The notes beneath the pieces were generated by a model. The model ran no database searches. It was given only the letters and a program-made list of their open reading frames with translations, and had not been told where the DNA came from. A program made the translations under genes and the position numbers. A stretch of DNA of 64,000 nucleotides. Origin: Norana najaformis (lineage: Eukaryota; Annelida; Clitellata; Crassiclitellata; Hormogastridae). Location: positions 9,355,719-9,419,718 of the forward strand of contig OZ029925.1 of assembly GCA_964023275.1 (NCBI GenBank). The letters run 5' to 3'. Numbering within the stretch: the first letter of the stretch is position 1; every line of letters starts with the position of its first letter. This document shows, piece by piece, positions 1-13,548 of this stretch.

Positions 1-447
1 ATGACTTATTAAAATACATTTTATGTATTCTTACTAAATTCAGGACTGTTCATAAAAACAGTTAACTTTAAAAAAGATATGGAGAAACGGTAAAAAAGAA
101 AGCGAGTGATAGATAGATGGGAACAGACTCATGAACAGATGCAGATATGCAGAGCAGACAATGATGGAAAGAAAGACAAAAGAAGTAATATGAGAAGAAG
201 ATCGAAAACAAGTGACATTGGCTGAGAGAAACACAGGAGATAAGAAGTCAAAACAAAGAAACAGAACGAAAGAAAGAAACCAGACAGAACTATATCAGAA
301 GAAATAAGAAAGCATAAAGATAGGTCGTGAGACAGAGAAAACTTAAAGGCACTACATAAATTTTCAGAAACATCCATACATACAATAAAGAATCAGCAAT
401 ACACAGACAGAGACACCAATGGACAGAATGATAGAGGAAAAACTGAC
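1..447. other. Perlecan intron following exon 22 (partial)
   Basis: Positions 60-300 are A/G-rich on the plus strand. No further exon seen before the window edge. Confidence 0.6.
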
Positions 448-594
448 CACGACAGTTTTCCTCATCAGAGCGGTCAGTGCAGTCGTAGTCACCATCGCAG
501 CGATAGTCGGGTGGGATGCACGCTCGATTGTTGCACATGAACTCATCAGCATTGTAGCACTGGCGAGGACCAGGTGGAATCTGGGTCGGGCCAT
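448..594 (-). CDS. HSPG2: Perlecan exon 22: LDLa repeat 14, after the Ig domain
   Basis: [18 protein letters not shown], then [13 protein letters not shown] and [11 protein letters not shown]. An LDLa following the Ig resembles insect Trol more than vertebrate perlecan. Acceptor ttttggggcag, donor gtcagt, phase 1-1. The gene continues left of the window. Confidence 0.9.
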
Positions 595-3500
595 CTGCCC
601 CAAAAGGTCAGTTGCACTTTGTCAAGAACTAGGTCAGCCAGTATGAATTAAAGAAATATTTCTAGACAGCCATGTTTATTTTGGCCCATAAATGGCCCAT
701 AATGTGTCACTTGGTGGCAGTTGAAGGCCAGTAACGGGCCAACTGTGGGACAAATAAACATGGCTGCCAGGGTTGTAAAGCAAAACACCCTGAAGCACCA
801 GTGAGTAGTTTTGTAGTTTATGAGGCGCTATATAGATTCACCCATACAACACTATAAGGTACAATTTCAGTCAAACGTCAGCAGACTTAAAGAATTATTG
901 GCAGTGATTAAGTCATCGTCACATAATTTAATTTCCAGCCTTTGCAAATGCATCATGGTAAGAATACTCCAAAGTACTTGACCGGCTGGGGCCTCAGAAT
1001 ACAAAAAGTCCAGATTATATATAGACCCCAGCGTCAATCAAATCTCAGAAGTCTATTCTAATCAAATATAAACATTTCTATAACACCATTATAAAATTAA
1101 TTGCAACATCGATTAATGCTAGCTTCTATGCAAATTGATAAGTGATATCAATTTATCACTGTTTCACTTTGCACTGCACTGTTCGGGTTTATTTTGTACA
1201 AAATCAAATTTGACTTTGAATCAGTTATGAACCTACATGCCGTGTTTCATTAATCGCCTGTATATCAATTATGTGAGAGGGTAATCCATACTATAGCGGG
1301 ACATTTGTCCCTTCTGGATTACCCTTTAATGCCAGCACTTGTAATATCTTAGGTGAAACTGTTGTAACTGTCTAGATTGTTGGTTGTTGGTGATTCAATA
1401 AACAACTTCAATAATAAAATTTACTAAACTTAATTAATGTTTAACTACATGACTCTTAAGAGTGAAGAAGACTGATTAAAACAAGAGCTGTCTGCACTTA
1501 CAGACAAGGTCAACGTGGAGAGTGACCTTAGCCTCGTGTGGGACACGAGTTCCAACCGTTGTACAAGTGTATACACCAGCGTCCTCCAACCGCACTTCGG
1601 ATATCGTCAGCCGACCACTGGAGTCATCAACTGCTTGCCGAGGCAAACTCTGTAAATATCAGTCAGAAACTAATCAGCTGTTAATCCTTTGTGTGATCTA
1701 GAAAACAAAGACGGACCTGCTCTAATCTGATTTGCTATAATCAAAAGATTTATGATAATCACCTTACAGGTAGCAACTTAAATTTTTATTACTTTTGTGC
1801 ACATTTTGAAAAGCCATCGGATATATAAACATCAGTTAAAATTGACAATGCTGTCTGTTGTGCCATTACATTTGAAAGTAGTAGAAAGAGGGTATTTCTA
1901 AAGGTGAAGCAACATCATTACCTGGGCATCCCGTGACCACCTGAGTTGGGGTTGAGAGCTACCGTGAGACCGGCAGACAAAGGATGCAGTCATTCCCTCA
2001 CGAATTCGCATTTCGCCTGGAGATGCACTCACAGAGATGGATTCTAAGGTCAAACAATATGTTTGTCAAATAAGACTGTACAGTGATCAGTATGCTGAAC
2101 TGTTAGCTTAGAAGTCATGGATTCAAATTCTTTTAAGGACAGAAAAACATCAAACCTCTGTTCTACACTGGAAGTGCCTTATAACATGCTTCAGTATTGC
2201 ACAAATTCTGATAAACATATAATGCAGTAAAAGACATGGATCAAAAGTTTAGTTCACATTTATAAAATGACCTCATTATCACAAGACCTTGTTATAACAT
2301 GACCTTGTTATAACATGACCTTGTTCTAAGACGGTTCTTGATATGGCTCCAAAAAGACAGCTTTAAAACGAGTTTCTAGTGTATTTTCTACCCTTGCAAT
2401 CACCAGTGAACAAACTTGTCTCCAGGTCACTCAAAGGGAGATCCCACAGCCAGTGAATTTAGTACCTAGTCAGTTGTTTCAGTAGCTTCATACCCATGAC
2501 CACCTAAAACCTGGCTGAAAGTACAGATTGTACCTCTGTCAAAAACCTGTCATGGGTAAACTTAGGGTACAGTGTCACAATTTTTGGGATTTGATGTTGA
2601 CAAAAGGTTTCTAAACCACATGAAGACCACTGTCATCTTATGTTATGTTTTGTTAAGATAAGTTAATTCTAATATTTCAACCTTTTGTGACTTCTGTCAA
2701 CCTACCACATTCAGTGGTTTCATCAGTTCCATCTGGACAGTCATATTGCTGATTACACTTCAGTCTCTCATCAATGCAGGTTCCATCACCACAGCGGAAT
2801 TCCCATCTGGAACAAGTCCGTGGTGGAGGTGTTGTACCTAAACAATGACAATACTCAGATTAATATCTGTAATAGAATTATATTTAGTACAATAGCACAA
2901 TCTTCACTATAGTTTTAAATGTCCTTAATAAACTTACTGTTATTAGATGCATCTATTACTGTAATAACAATCGTAATCATCACATAAGCACTCAAGTACA
3001 ATATCACCGTAAGAACAAAGTTTTGTAATGTGTGGTTCCAAGTTAAGGTCAACAAAGGAAAATGGGATGAGAACAAAGTAATGGAATTCCAGCAGTAAGA
3101 AGCAGCAGCATAAAGTTTTGACAGTATAGTATAATTATTTATATTTCTTAGTAATTAGTACAATTTTTTATAATATTTAGTATAATTATTCATATTTCTC
3201 TTAGTAATTAGTATAATTATTTATATTTTTAGTATAATTTTTCATTTTATGCTTGTTAATAATTAGTACAATTATTTATATTATTCATATAGTTATTTAT
3301 ATTATTTCTTTTAGTAATTAATATAATTATTTATATTATTAGTATAATTTTCTGTCATTAGTAAAACAGAATAGATGGAGGAAAAAATAGGCCAATTAAT
3401 TCTGCAAGGTACAGCTTACCTTGCTCAATTAATTGGCTCATGGCATCAAATCAATATACAGGTAATTAATTACTTAATTAATTATTTAATTATTTAACTG

Positions 3501-6500
3501 GTGATATAAATTCCTGACCCTTGTATGTCAACCTACCACAGCCAGTTTCATCAGTTCCATCTGAACAGTCATACTGTCGGTTGCATCGTAGGCTCTGATC
3601 AATACAGGTTCCATCTCCACATCGATATTCCCAAGTCAAGCATTCACGAGGAGTAGTGGGTATATCTAAATATTTAGTGTCATTATTACTATAATAATAT
3701 GCCTTGTAACTGGAAAGTCACGGATTGGAATCTGCCTCAAGCCACTGAGTAGCGACCTTGGACAAGTTGCTCACCCACAACTGTCTGTGAGGAAGGCAAC
3801 AGGAAACCACCTCACTCATCTCATCCCCGGGTGGCATAAGACCTGCCTCTGGGCAAAGAACTCGTCATCACCTTTACTATAATTATTGTGAATATATTTG
3901 TGCAATCATTGCGATCATAATAATAATCATTATTGCTTTATTATCATTACTGGCATTTGGAAATTATCATTATTTGGTATTCATAAAATTTCTAAAACCA
4001 AAGGGTCAAATTCCAAGGATTATGGAATAAAATGTGTTAGTTAGACTTGTGTAATCATAAAAGGCTAATCTTCAGTGATGTCCAGCTTGTTCAAATTCTA
4101 AAGATGTTGAAATAGAAATAAGGTCTATCCTTTACAAACATTTAGCCAAGGTTATCACTGTTGGATGGGTGTTCATAAAGACATTGACCAAAACCGTTGA
4201 TGAAAGCCATGCCACCTTAATTCATAAAGCGAAGAGTTTCAAGGTCAAGAAAACAAAAATCAATAAGCTACACTACTATGGTTTCCTCGCTCAGCTGATG
4301 GACACATGGCATATCAACTAATGTCTTACTGACTTAATCTGGCAGGATGGTATCACATCTAGCTACCTTCATATCTAAGCAAGTATCTAGGAACTAATAC
4401 AGCCGGCAGAAGATCGTCACAAAAATTTCAGAGCAAACACTGCAAAACCAGCAAAGCCCAACAGCCAGCACTTTTCCAGTTTTAAAGCAATCACTTATCA
4501 GTATAAAGTATTATATTATATTGCACTGTATTGTATTTGATAACTTATATAGTGCTTCTTACAGAACAAACTACCAGAGGCGCTTCCAGCACAAGAACCC
4601 CAAGGAAATAAGAACGTCTTTAAACAATGAGCTGACTGAGCTCTATCACCAACAGTGACCCTTGCACGAAACGATAGCGGAAGTTCATTCCATAGCGAGA
4701 GGCCAACAACAACAAAAGCCCTCTAGACTATATTACAATGTACTGATGGTAATGCATTGCTAGAATGTAAATAGAGGAACTTTCAAGTTATTTCTGTTCT
4801 TGACTTCTTAAAACTGCACTTTCCACTTACTACAGCCAATGGTTTCATCTGTTCTATCTGGACAGTCGTACTGTCGATCGCAACGCAGCCTCTGATCAAT
4901 GCAGGTTCCATCTCCACACTTGTATTGCCATGAAGCACACTCAGGTGCAGGAGTGGTTGTATCTAAAAAACAGCAATATCGTCATTATTGTCGCTACTAT
5001 TTATGCATTCGCCAGTATATTCCTACAAACATATCAGAACTACAACAACTGAAAACTGAATAGTTGGACAATGAAAGTAAGATCAGTCTTCATTTACAGC
5101 AAGTCCTGTCATGCAGTGGAAGAAACTGACACAATGTCAGCAAAACTCATCCAAGCAACACAGAACTGATTCAGAAGAAGTACTGATGCTAATCAGTATC
5201 AAGTACAGTATTGTGCTTCATCGCATTGCATTCAGTACTGCATTCAGTATAGCAGCATTGTCTTCCTAGAGAAAGTGAATAGCTGGACTTTTAGATCCAA
5301 AACGATTGTTACCTACCACAGCCAATGGTTTCATCGGTTCCATCTGGACAGTCATATTGTCGGTTGCATCGCAGTCTCTGATCAATGCAGGTTCCATCTC
5401 CACACTTGTATTGCCATGAAGCACATTCAGGTGCAGGAGTGGCTGTATCTAAAAGACAGTAATATTATCATTATTGTCGCTACTATTTATGCATTTGCCA
5501 GTACATTCCTACAAACATATCAGAACAACTAAAAACTGAATAGTTGGACAATGAAAGTAAGATCAGTCTTCATTTACAGCAAGTCCTGTCATGCAGTGGA
5601 AGAAACTGACACAATGTCAGCAAAACTCATCCAAGTTCCAGAGAACTGATTCAGGAGATGTACTGATGCTAATCAGTATCAAGTACAGTATTGTGCTATA
5701 TTGCACTGCATTCAGTACTACTAATAATAATAAGACAATTTCTATAGCGCCGTAGCACAGCTGAGGCCAAAGAAAAGGGCGCTGTACATTGGTTCAAAAA
5801 TCAACTATAGTCATAAGATATCCTAAAAGATGTGTCTTGAGTCGTGACTTGAATGTGTCCAGGGATGGAGCATTCGTCACATTGTCAGGAAGTACCGCAT
5901 TCAGTATAGCAGTATTGTTTTCCTAGAGAAAGTGAATAGCTGGACTTTTAGATCACTTCTGTTCTTGACATGAACCCAAAACCCTTGTTACCTACCACAG
6001 CCAATGGTTTCATCAGTTCCATCTGGACAGTCGTACTGTCGATCGCAACGCAGCCTCTGATCAATGCAGGTTCCATCTCCACACTTGTATTGCCATGAAG
6101 CACACTCAGGTGCAGGAGTGGTTGTATCTAAAAAACAGCAATATCGTCATTATTGTCGCTACTATTTATGCATTCGCCAGTATATTCCTACAAACATATC
6201 AGAACTACAACAACTGAAAACTGAATAGTTGGACAATGAAAGTAAGATCAGTCTTCATTTACAGCAAGTCCTGTCATGCAGTGGAAGAAACTGACACAAT
6301 GTCAGCAAAACTCATCCAAGTCCCAGAGTACTGATTCAGAAGAAGTAGTGATGCTAATCAGTATCAAGTACAGTATTATGCTACATCGCATTGCATTCAG
6401 TACTGCATTCCGTATAGCAGTATTGTCTTCCTAGGGAAAGTGAATAGCTGGACTTTTAGATCCAAAACCCTTGTTACCTACCACAGCCAATGGTTTCATC

Positions 6501-9500
6501 AGTTCCATCTGGACAGTCATACTGTCGGTTGCATCGTAGGCTCTGGTCAATGCAGGTTCCATCCTGACATCGGTATTCCCACGACGCACAAACACGGGTT
6601 GGAGGAGGCGTATCTAAGCATCAACATAACAGCAAAATGTAACGTATTATTATTTCTGTATTTATTATGCTCTATGCTATGGGGCTGAACATTTGTGCGT
6701 AAAAGTCTTGCTCAAGGTCCCTACACATTAACCATAATAGAGGAGTCTCAAACTCACATGCTCCAAGTCATAAGACACGCACTCAACCTATCGGCTGCCA
6801 TGCCACATCATAGTATGCAACTGAACATTTGTTCAGCAGTGTTCAGGAACCTCTGTCAAGCAGGGATTTGCGGCAACTGCAAATGAATGAGTGAATGTAT
6901 GAAGAAAGCAAAGGAAAGCATGGATGGATGGATGGGTGGATTGATGAATGGATCTATGAAAGGATATTCAATATATTCACTATATATATATATATATTTA
7001 TATATATACAAAACAATCAAACAAAAACTGAAGAACATAGATAAAATTAACTGGGAAAGCAAATATGGTACTAAACACAAAGTGACTGAAAAACTCTGAA
7101 GTAATTGTAATGCATTCAACCATTTATATAGCACCATTTTAAGGAATATCCTAAGCTTTCCTGGTGCTGTACCTTTCATGATTAGGCAGACAACTGTATT
7201 CACCAAGAAACACAAATATTACCATATCGGAAATGGCAGAATTACTTACAGCAGTCTCGCTCATCAGAACCGTCCCTGCAGTCGTAGTTATTGTCACAGC
7301 GTCTGCGATGATCAATGCATGAACCATCACCACACTGGAACTCTGCTGATGTGCACTGAGGTGGTGGGGCCACAGTGTATGCTGGAAAAGTGACAAAAAG
7401 ACAAGGCAATAGATAGGTGTGGCGCCTCGGCATGTAAACAAACACGGCATGGCTATCTCTGCACCGTCTCTCTGGAACAGTTTGCTACTGGATATACGAT
7501 CTCTCACCTGGAAACATTCTCTGCTTGCCTTAAGACGCACCTTTCAGAGACCTCTATGCGGCCATGCTGTAGCGCTCTTGTGAGTTACTTATTTATTCAT
7601 TTACTTATTTATTTAAAGCACTTGTAATGTGTGCAATGTCAGTACACCTGAATCTGAGGCATGGAAAAAAGCGCTATATAAGTTTTTTGATACATACATA
7701 CAATACGGGAGATGGAACACGCACGGAACAGAAATGCTGAATTTATGCATAAAGTCACAAGTTCAGTAAATTCCAAGAAGGCCAGTTTTAATGTGTCAGC
7801 ATTATGGACTCCACTTTTAAGATTGCAACAGTGGATCAGCTTCCACCCACGAGTTCTCCACTAGTCATACCTTAACTCCACCACTGCCTTGTTTGAGGGT
7901 AGTCCCAGTCCCAAGCCTGAAAAAAGGAGGAGGGCGACGTCAACGACCTTTGATGCCATAAGATGTCGTTAAACTACTAATCATACCTTTTTATTACTAC
8001 CAGCATAGTTGCCTCGAAGTGCCTGTGTCTCTGTTTTAGCTTATTGCTTGTCACAAAGAACAAACCACCAATCATTCAGTATATGTACCTACAATGTCAG
8101 CTAATATTTTGCAATTTCACCCGGAATATGTCGTCATGCTAGAAGTCTCTTCATCACTCATTTTCAGTCTATGGCCCATAATTTTTAACAGACTTCCTTA
8201 AGCAAAGGTCTTTTCAGGCCTTCATCATCTATTCTGAAAGTAATCCATTATTTTTTAGTAATAAATCCATATAAAATATATTGATAAACTCACTGCAGTT
8301 GACTTCATCCGAATAGTCATTACAGTCATACTTTCGGTCGCAGTGGGCTTTAGCTGGAATACAAGTTCCATCCCTGCACTGAAAGTCCGCAGAACTACAG
8401 ATCCGTGGAAGACCATCTCCTAGAGCAAATCGCAAACAGCAGACCAATCCCTAAAACCTTCCTGCAGACAGATTGTGTGTATTATAAGCAGCATATTTAA
8501 ACAACCTTTTCCCAATTCCAAAGATTTCTCAATTTGCTCACAATTATAATGAGGATACGAATTTCAGCCTCCACTCAGTGGTAGCTGGGTGCTGTGGATA
8601 AGCTGCCAGCAACTGCAGTAAAGTTAAACAGCAACAACCCTGGTTTGTAAATATTCTGCATCATATTTTATCAGAGATTTCTAAGCAAAAGCCAGAGTAA
8701 CATAATGGGTCTGTGCAAGTTGGTTAAATGTCAGTTTTGTTTCATCTTACTTTCAGGTTTGAATTGTAAACATTAGGTAAGGTAATCACACAAACATTGT
8801 GCGATTGCAGGACAGCTTATGTCGTCTACACACATGCCCAATGCACAGCAAGTAAACAACATCTAGTAGAATAGAATACATGTGCAATGGGAGGTTCTTC
8901 AGAAAGAGAGACAAACTACCACAAAAATGCACCTAAGCATTAGTCAGCCAAGCTTGCTATTAACAAGTGGCTAAGTAAGGGGAAGCTGAGACTCATAACA
9001 CGACGATGCTAAGAATAATCTATGGGAGAGCATGTGGTAGTAGTTTTCAGTATCTGGTGTCTATCACCCATCTCCTCAATCCTGTCTGCTGCCCCACCCT
9101 GTTCTGTGTATCACACAGTAGTTTTGTCTATGGCTAAGAGAAAAACGGATCTACATCATACATGGCATCAAAAGTGGCTTAAGTGTTACTGGCCATGGCT
9201 GATTATGGCAATTTTAGAACAGCTGCCTAACGTAGCATGCTATGTACTCGCATCCATGGTCATTAGCAATATTTCTCAGCTTTGTCGCTGAAAATTGTTT
9301 ACAAACAATGCAGAACAACTTGGTGCAAAACCATTCTGTCTTCACCCTATAAACACAAGTCATAGTCCCATCCATATAAAAATCTTTATAGGGGTATCTG
9401 TTATGTCTTGTTAGAAAACAAAACAGTCAATAATACCAAAATCAGTCTATCTTCAGTCAGCTCTGTTAGATGCACTGCCACAATACAGTAGCAAACTTCA

Positions 9501-12500
9501 CAAGACTACTCAAATATGTCTTACCACACTTTAATGATAATAATAATTAGCAACTTCTAATGCGCCGGTGTCTAATGCACAAGGCATCAACCAATGGCAC
9601 ACCAAAACCAAGCCACAATCAGGTCGATATCCAGAAGGTCAGTCCGCACGACAGAGAGGCAGCCTATGGTGGATAAGCGATTTGAAACAGGTGAGTTTTA
9701 AGCTGAGAACGAAATGACAGAAGCGTCTGAGCAGAACGAACAGACTCAGGGAGGGAATTCCAGAATTTTGGTCCAGCAACCGAAAAAGCCCGTTTACTTT
9801 GCCAGACCAATGTGCATATTTTGGCCTGGTTTACCTCAAAACTTTTGGGGCCTACAGCCCATATTTACACCACTGATCAAAAATATTTTTTTACAAATCG
9901 TATTTCTTCCTATTCCGAATATTAAATTTAATTTAACCTAATTCAAGCGACAAAATGACCTCTTCTTTTGAATATACTACTATTTCAATATCATAACAGA
10001 AATGAATAAATTTCAAGGGATGGAATGGGATGCAGTTGGACGGGATTGAGTTAGACTAGGTCAGAAGAGATTAGACCAGATCAGATTAGATTACTCGTAG
10101 ATTAGATTAGTTTGGCCAGATGACACAAGTAAAATAAATGTGATTACTTAATTGTGATTACTCTTGCTCTTATCTTATATTATCCCTCTTTCTATTCTCA
10201 TTTCATCGCTGACTCACCTGACGTCAATTCACAGTATCAAAGCTTACTGTACCTTATACTACCTGCCTTAACTTACCATAGTTACTTCTGAAAGTCATAT
10301 CTAGCCAAAATTTTAGAATAAAACTTACTGTACCTTATACTACCTGCCTCAACTTACCATACTTACTTCTGAAAGTCATATCTAACCAAAATGTAGCAGA
10401 AAATAGAAGATTGACAACTTGCTTTGAGTACAGTTGCCAACCTCTCCAACCCACTGGCGTCGTTTGCAAACCAACTGCCACGAGTGACGTGTTGTATGAC
10501 AACCAAAGATGGCTTTCTTTCCCTCTATCCTTACCCAACCATCGACTGGGTTCTCCAGCGGTGGACAATCCTCTGCACCACAAGAAAAAAGAAAATGTTC
10601 ATTCACATTTACATATAGACAAGTTCTGGCAATCAAATGAATGAATTTAATGATTTGGTACCTGAGATGGTACCTAATCCAATCATCTCCAACAGAATTC
10701 CATGTGAACTATACAATCATAAATTATGATTTGATCTGATCTCATATCATTGTTCAGATCTAATCTAATGACTTCTATAGCGCCAGGTAAGCGATAAATG
10801 CATTCTGTTGCCTGTGGAAATATGCAGGCGATGTGCTCCTACATATCAACTCAAGCCCATTGAGGTTTCTGCTGTGTTGGAACTTCCTCTTGGACCAGTC
10901 TTCTGCTGCACATACACAATGTTACATTTGACCCTTTACATCTGACCCTTTACATTTGACCCTGTGCAGCAAACATTTTCCAAATGCCTTAAACCTCACT
11001 TGTTTACAGCAGTTCGACAGCCATGTGTGCAGTCATTTTGTGAAGCCAAAGGAACTATATTAAGTGTCATAAAACAGGTATACATACATTACAATATGTT
11101 CAAGTAAAGCAGAAGAGAAGCGAAATCCAGTTCCAGAAGGTCAGTCAGACAAGACAGGGTGGAAGCCTGAGGTATGTATGGCTGCTGATTTATGCAGCTT
11201 GAGAAGGAAATGACTCAAGGACTCAGCTCAGTGGGCAGAAGGACAAAAACAAAAATAACAAAACTAAGGACTTAACCACAATAGTCGAGGCTTTCATCTT
11301 CTTCTTCTGAACAGTCCGCACGACCATCGCATCTTTGGTATTCTTCGATGCATCGACCATCATAACATTGAAACTGTGATGGATTGCACAGCGGTCGTTG
11401 TGTTGTAATGGCAGGTCGCATCGTGGTATCTGGTTAAAAAAGGCATTAGGTTTGACCAGTTAATAATCTTATCTATTTTTCTATGAAAACTTTTGGGCAA
11501 CAAAAGTTTTCTATTCTTCTGCTGTTGTCATTGTTTAGCTGTTAACCTCAAACTATTGGATTTGGTCTGGACTTCTTGAACAGATTATAACTTTCAATTA
11601 CAGTTTGATGTCTGGTGCATTGTGATAATGGTGCTATAGAAGTCATAAGATTAGATAAGATTGGCTAGATCATATGATTAGTTTAAATTAGATTAGACTA
11701 GACTAGACTAAATTAGATTAGACTGGCTTTGTTTCCATTTAAATGCAGTACTAAAGCATGCTCAAACAGTGCCATCTCAAGAAGTCATGCACAGTCATGA
11801 TTTCATTCTAATCCAGTAACATATTATTACATGCATAAATTATTACATAAATAAATTTTTCTACATAATGCATCAAAACTGACACTCAAATAATTTATAG
11901 AATCCTAAAGATACTCACAAATAGGTCCACAGTCACGTTCATCAGATCGGTCATCACAGTCAGGTTTACCATCGCACACTAGACGATCGTCAATGCAACC
12001 TCCAGTCAGACATGTAAACTGCCAGAATGTACAAGTGACCTTCTCTGAAAGCAACATCATTTAACAGTGCATTTTACAGCAAACCTCAACAGATAACTTT
12101 GACAACTATTAAAGTCACAAGGTTCAATAAGAAGAAGATCAGCCCCATAACCTAAACCCAAGAGGCGGCCACGGCTATGTTGTAATCGTAAGCTTGAGAT
12201 TCATACAGTGCCCAACGAAAGCAAAATTCGTGGGAACCAGCTTATTCACAGGTGTTCTGTCAAGGCAAATCGACAGGGGTTCGGTTCCAGGTCAAGATCC
12301 AAGAGTCAGGCAGGGACAGACAGTCAGACGGCTACAGCACACGGTGTTTGGAATTGAACCGGAAAGTGAGACAAGGGGAAGAGGAAGAATCAGCCTAGGA
12401 TTTGTGGAAGAGGAGTGTTTGCTAGTGACTTCATTTCGTGGCCTAAGCATATGAGGGTGGGTGGCCAGTCCTCTCCCTTCCTGTTTATTCTTCCCACTGA

Positions 12501-13514
12501 CACTGAACAGTAAGTGTACTCATTTTATAGCTGAGGTCACCAGGGGGCGCAAGTGGAGCAGAAATCTTGGAACATCTCTCTGCTCAGGACAGCATCTGAA
12601 CACATGACTTTTGAGTTGACAATCCAGCATGCTAATTATTATTAATTATTATTAAGACTTTCATGCACCCTCTACAAGGTGCAGTAAATCCTATTGAAAT
12701 CCACACAAGAATCTTGTTACACAAAATCAACCAAATGCAGAAAGTCTGATCAGAGAGAAGAGTATCAAAATGAGAAAAAGTTGGAAACAAGAGAACGGCA
12801 AAAATGAAAATAATAATAATAATAATAATAAATTAGACAATTTATATAGTGCCATAACACAACTGAGGTCAAAAAAGGTGCTGTACATTCACCAGTGCAT
12901 TCAGCCGTCGAAGTATCCCTACTGATGGTCTTACACGAGTAGAGAACGTTATTAAGAAATTGTCCATTACTCTCAACACGAAGCTGACCATCACAGTGAC
13001 CATCATAACAAACATTGACCCACCACATCTTCGATAATCCTCATCTGATCCGTCTTGGCAGTCCCTGTGGCCATCGCAGGCGCTCTGAATATCCACGCAT
13101 TCCCCATTATCACACTGAAATTCGTATGTGGCACAAGCCACTGGTGCTGAAGCACAAAGAAATTTCAAATCATTAGCTTAGCACCTATTAACAATTTTCT
13201 CGCTATTAACCTAACACTAATTCCATTATTGTAAAATAACCTATTACCATTAAAATAATACTATTAATCATTATTATGTTAGCATTATTGTTACTGTTAT
13301 TATTTTCATTATTAATGCTAGTTAGGAGTTGAAAAAGTTGTCCTGTCGGTAGATGCTGTGGTCACATGTGTGCATCAGCCTGAAGATCCTTTAACTTTGG
13401 GACTTCTGGGCTTTCAACTCCTGGGAAGTTCTATACAGACTTGAAAACAAGTGCTGAGGTTTACCTTGACGATATTATTATTAATATTATTATTATTACA
13501 ATTGCCACTACCAC

Positions 13515-13548
<34 letters not shown>

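Larger units (their letters stand above)
595..4830. other. Perlecan introns among exons 17-22
   Basis: Between the listed exons: 595-1501 holds the palindromic element and the hairpin; 1650-1921 nothing; 2044-2705 the 16-bp repeat; 2838-3536 the AT-rich repeat and 47-bp palindrome; 3666-4830 a possible degraded SINE around 3715-3870 and a TATAGTGC-type tail at 4548. Block gctgatggacacatgg at 4296 recurs at 15642 (gccgatggacacatgg). Confidence 0.55.
4831..7160 (-). repeat. Tandem duplication of a two-exon LDLa module (period 1165 bp)
   Basis: Exons 17 and 15 (4831 and 5996) and exons 16 and 14 (5317 and 6482) are each offset by exactly 1165 bp. The intron after exons 17 and 15 (4963-5160 and 6128-6325 on the plus strand) reads almost base for base the same, and the homologous intron next to exon 16 is a third, more diverged copy. 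The right-hand breakpoint is not visible to me; the end is the arithmetical limit of one period. Confidence 0.88.
8420..10431. other. Perlecan intron after the sushi exon
   Basis: Holds the family 1 repeat (9530-9800), GATTA-type repeats at 10070-10115 and the 81-bp duplication. I looked for a further exon that would complete the sushi junction and found none convincing. Confidence 0.5.
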
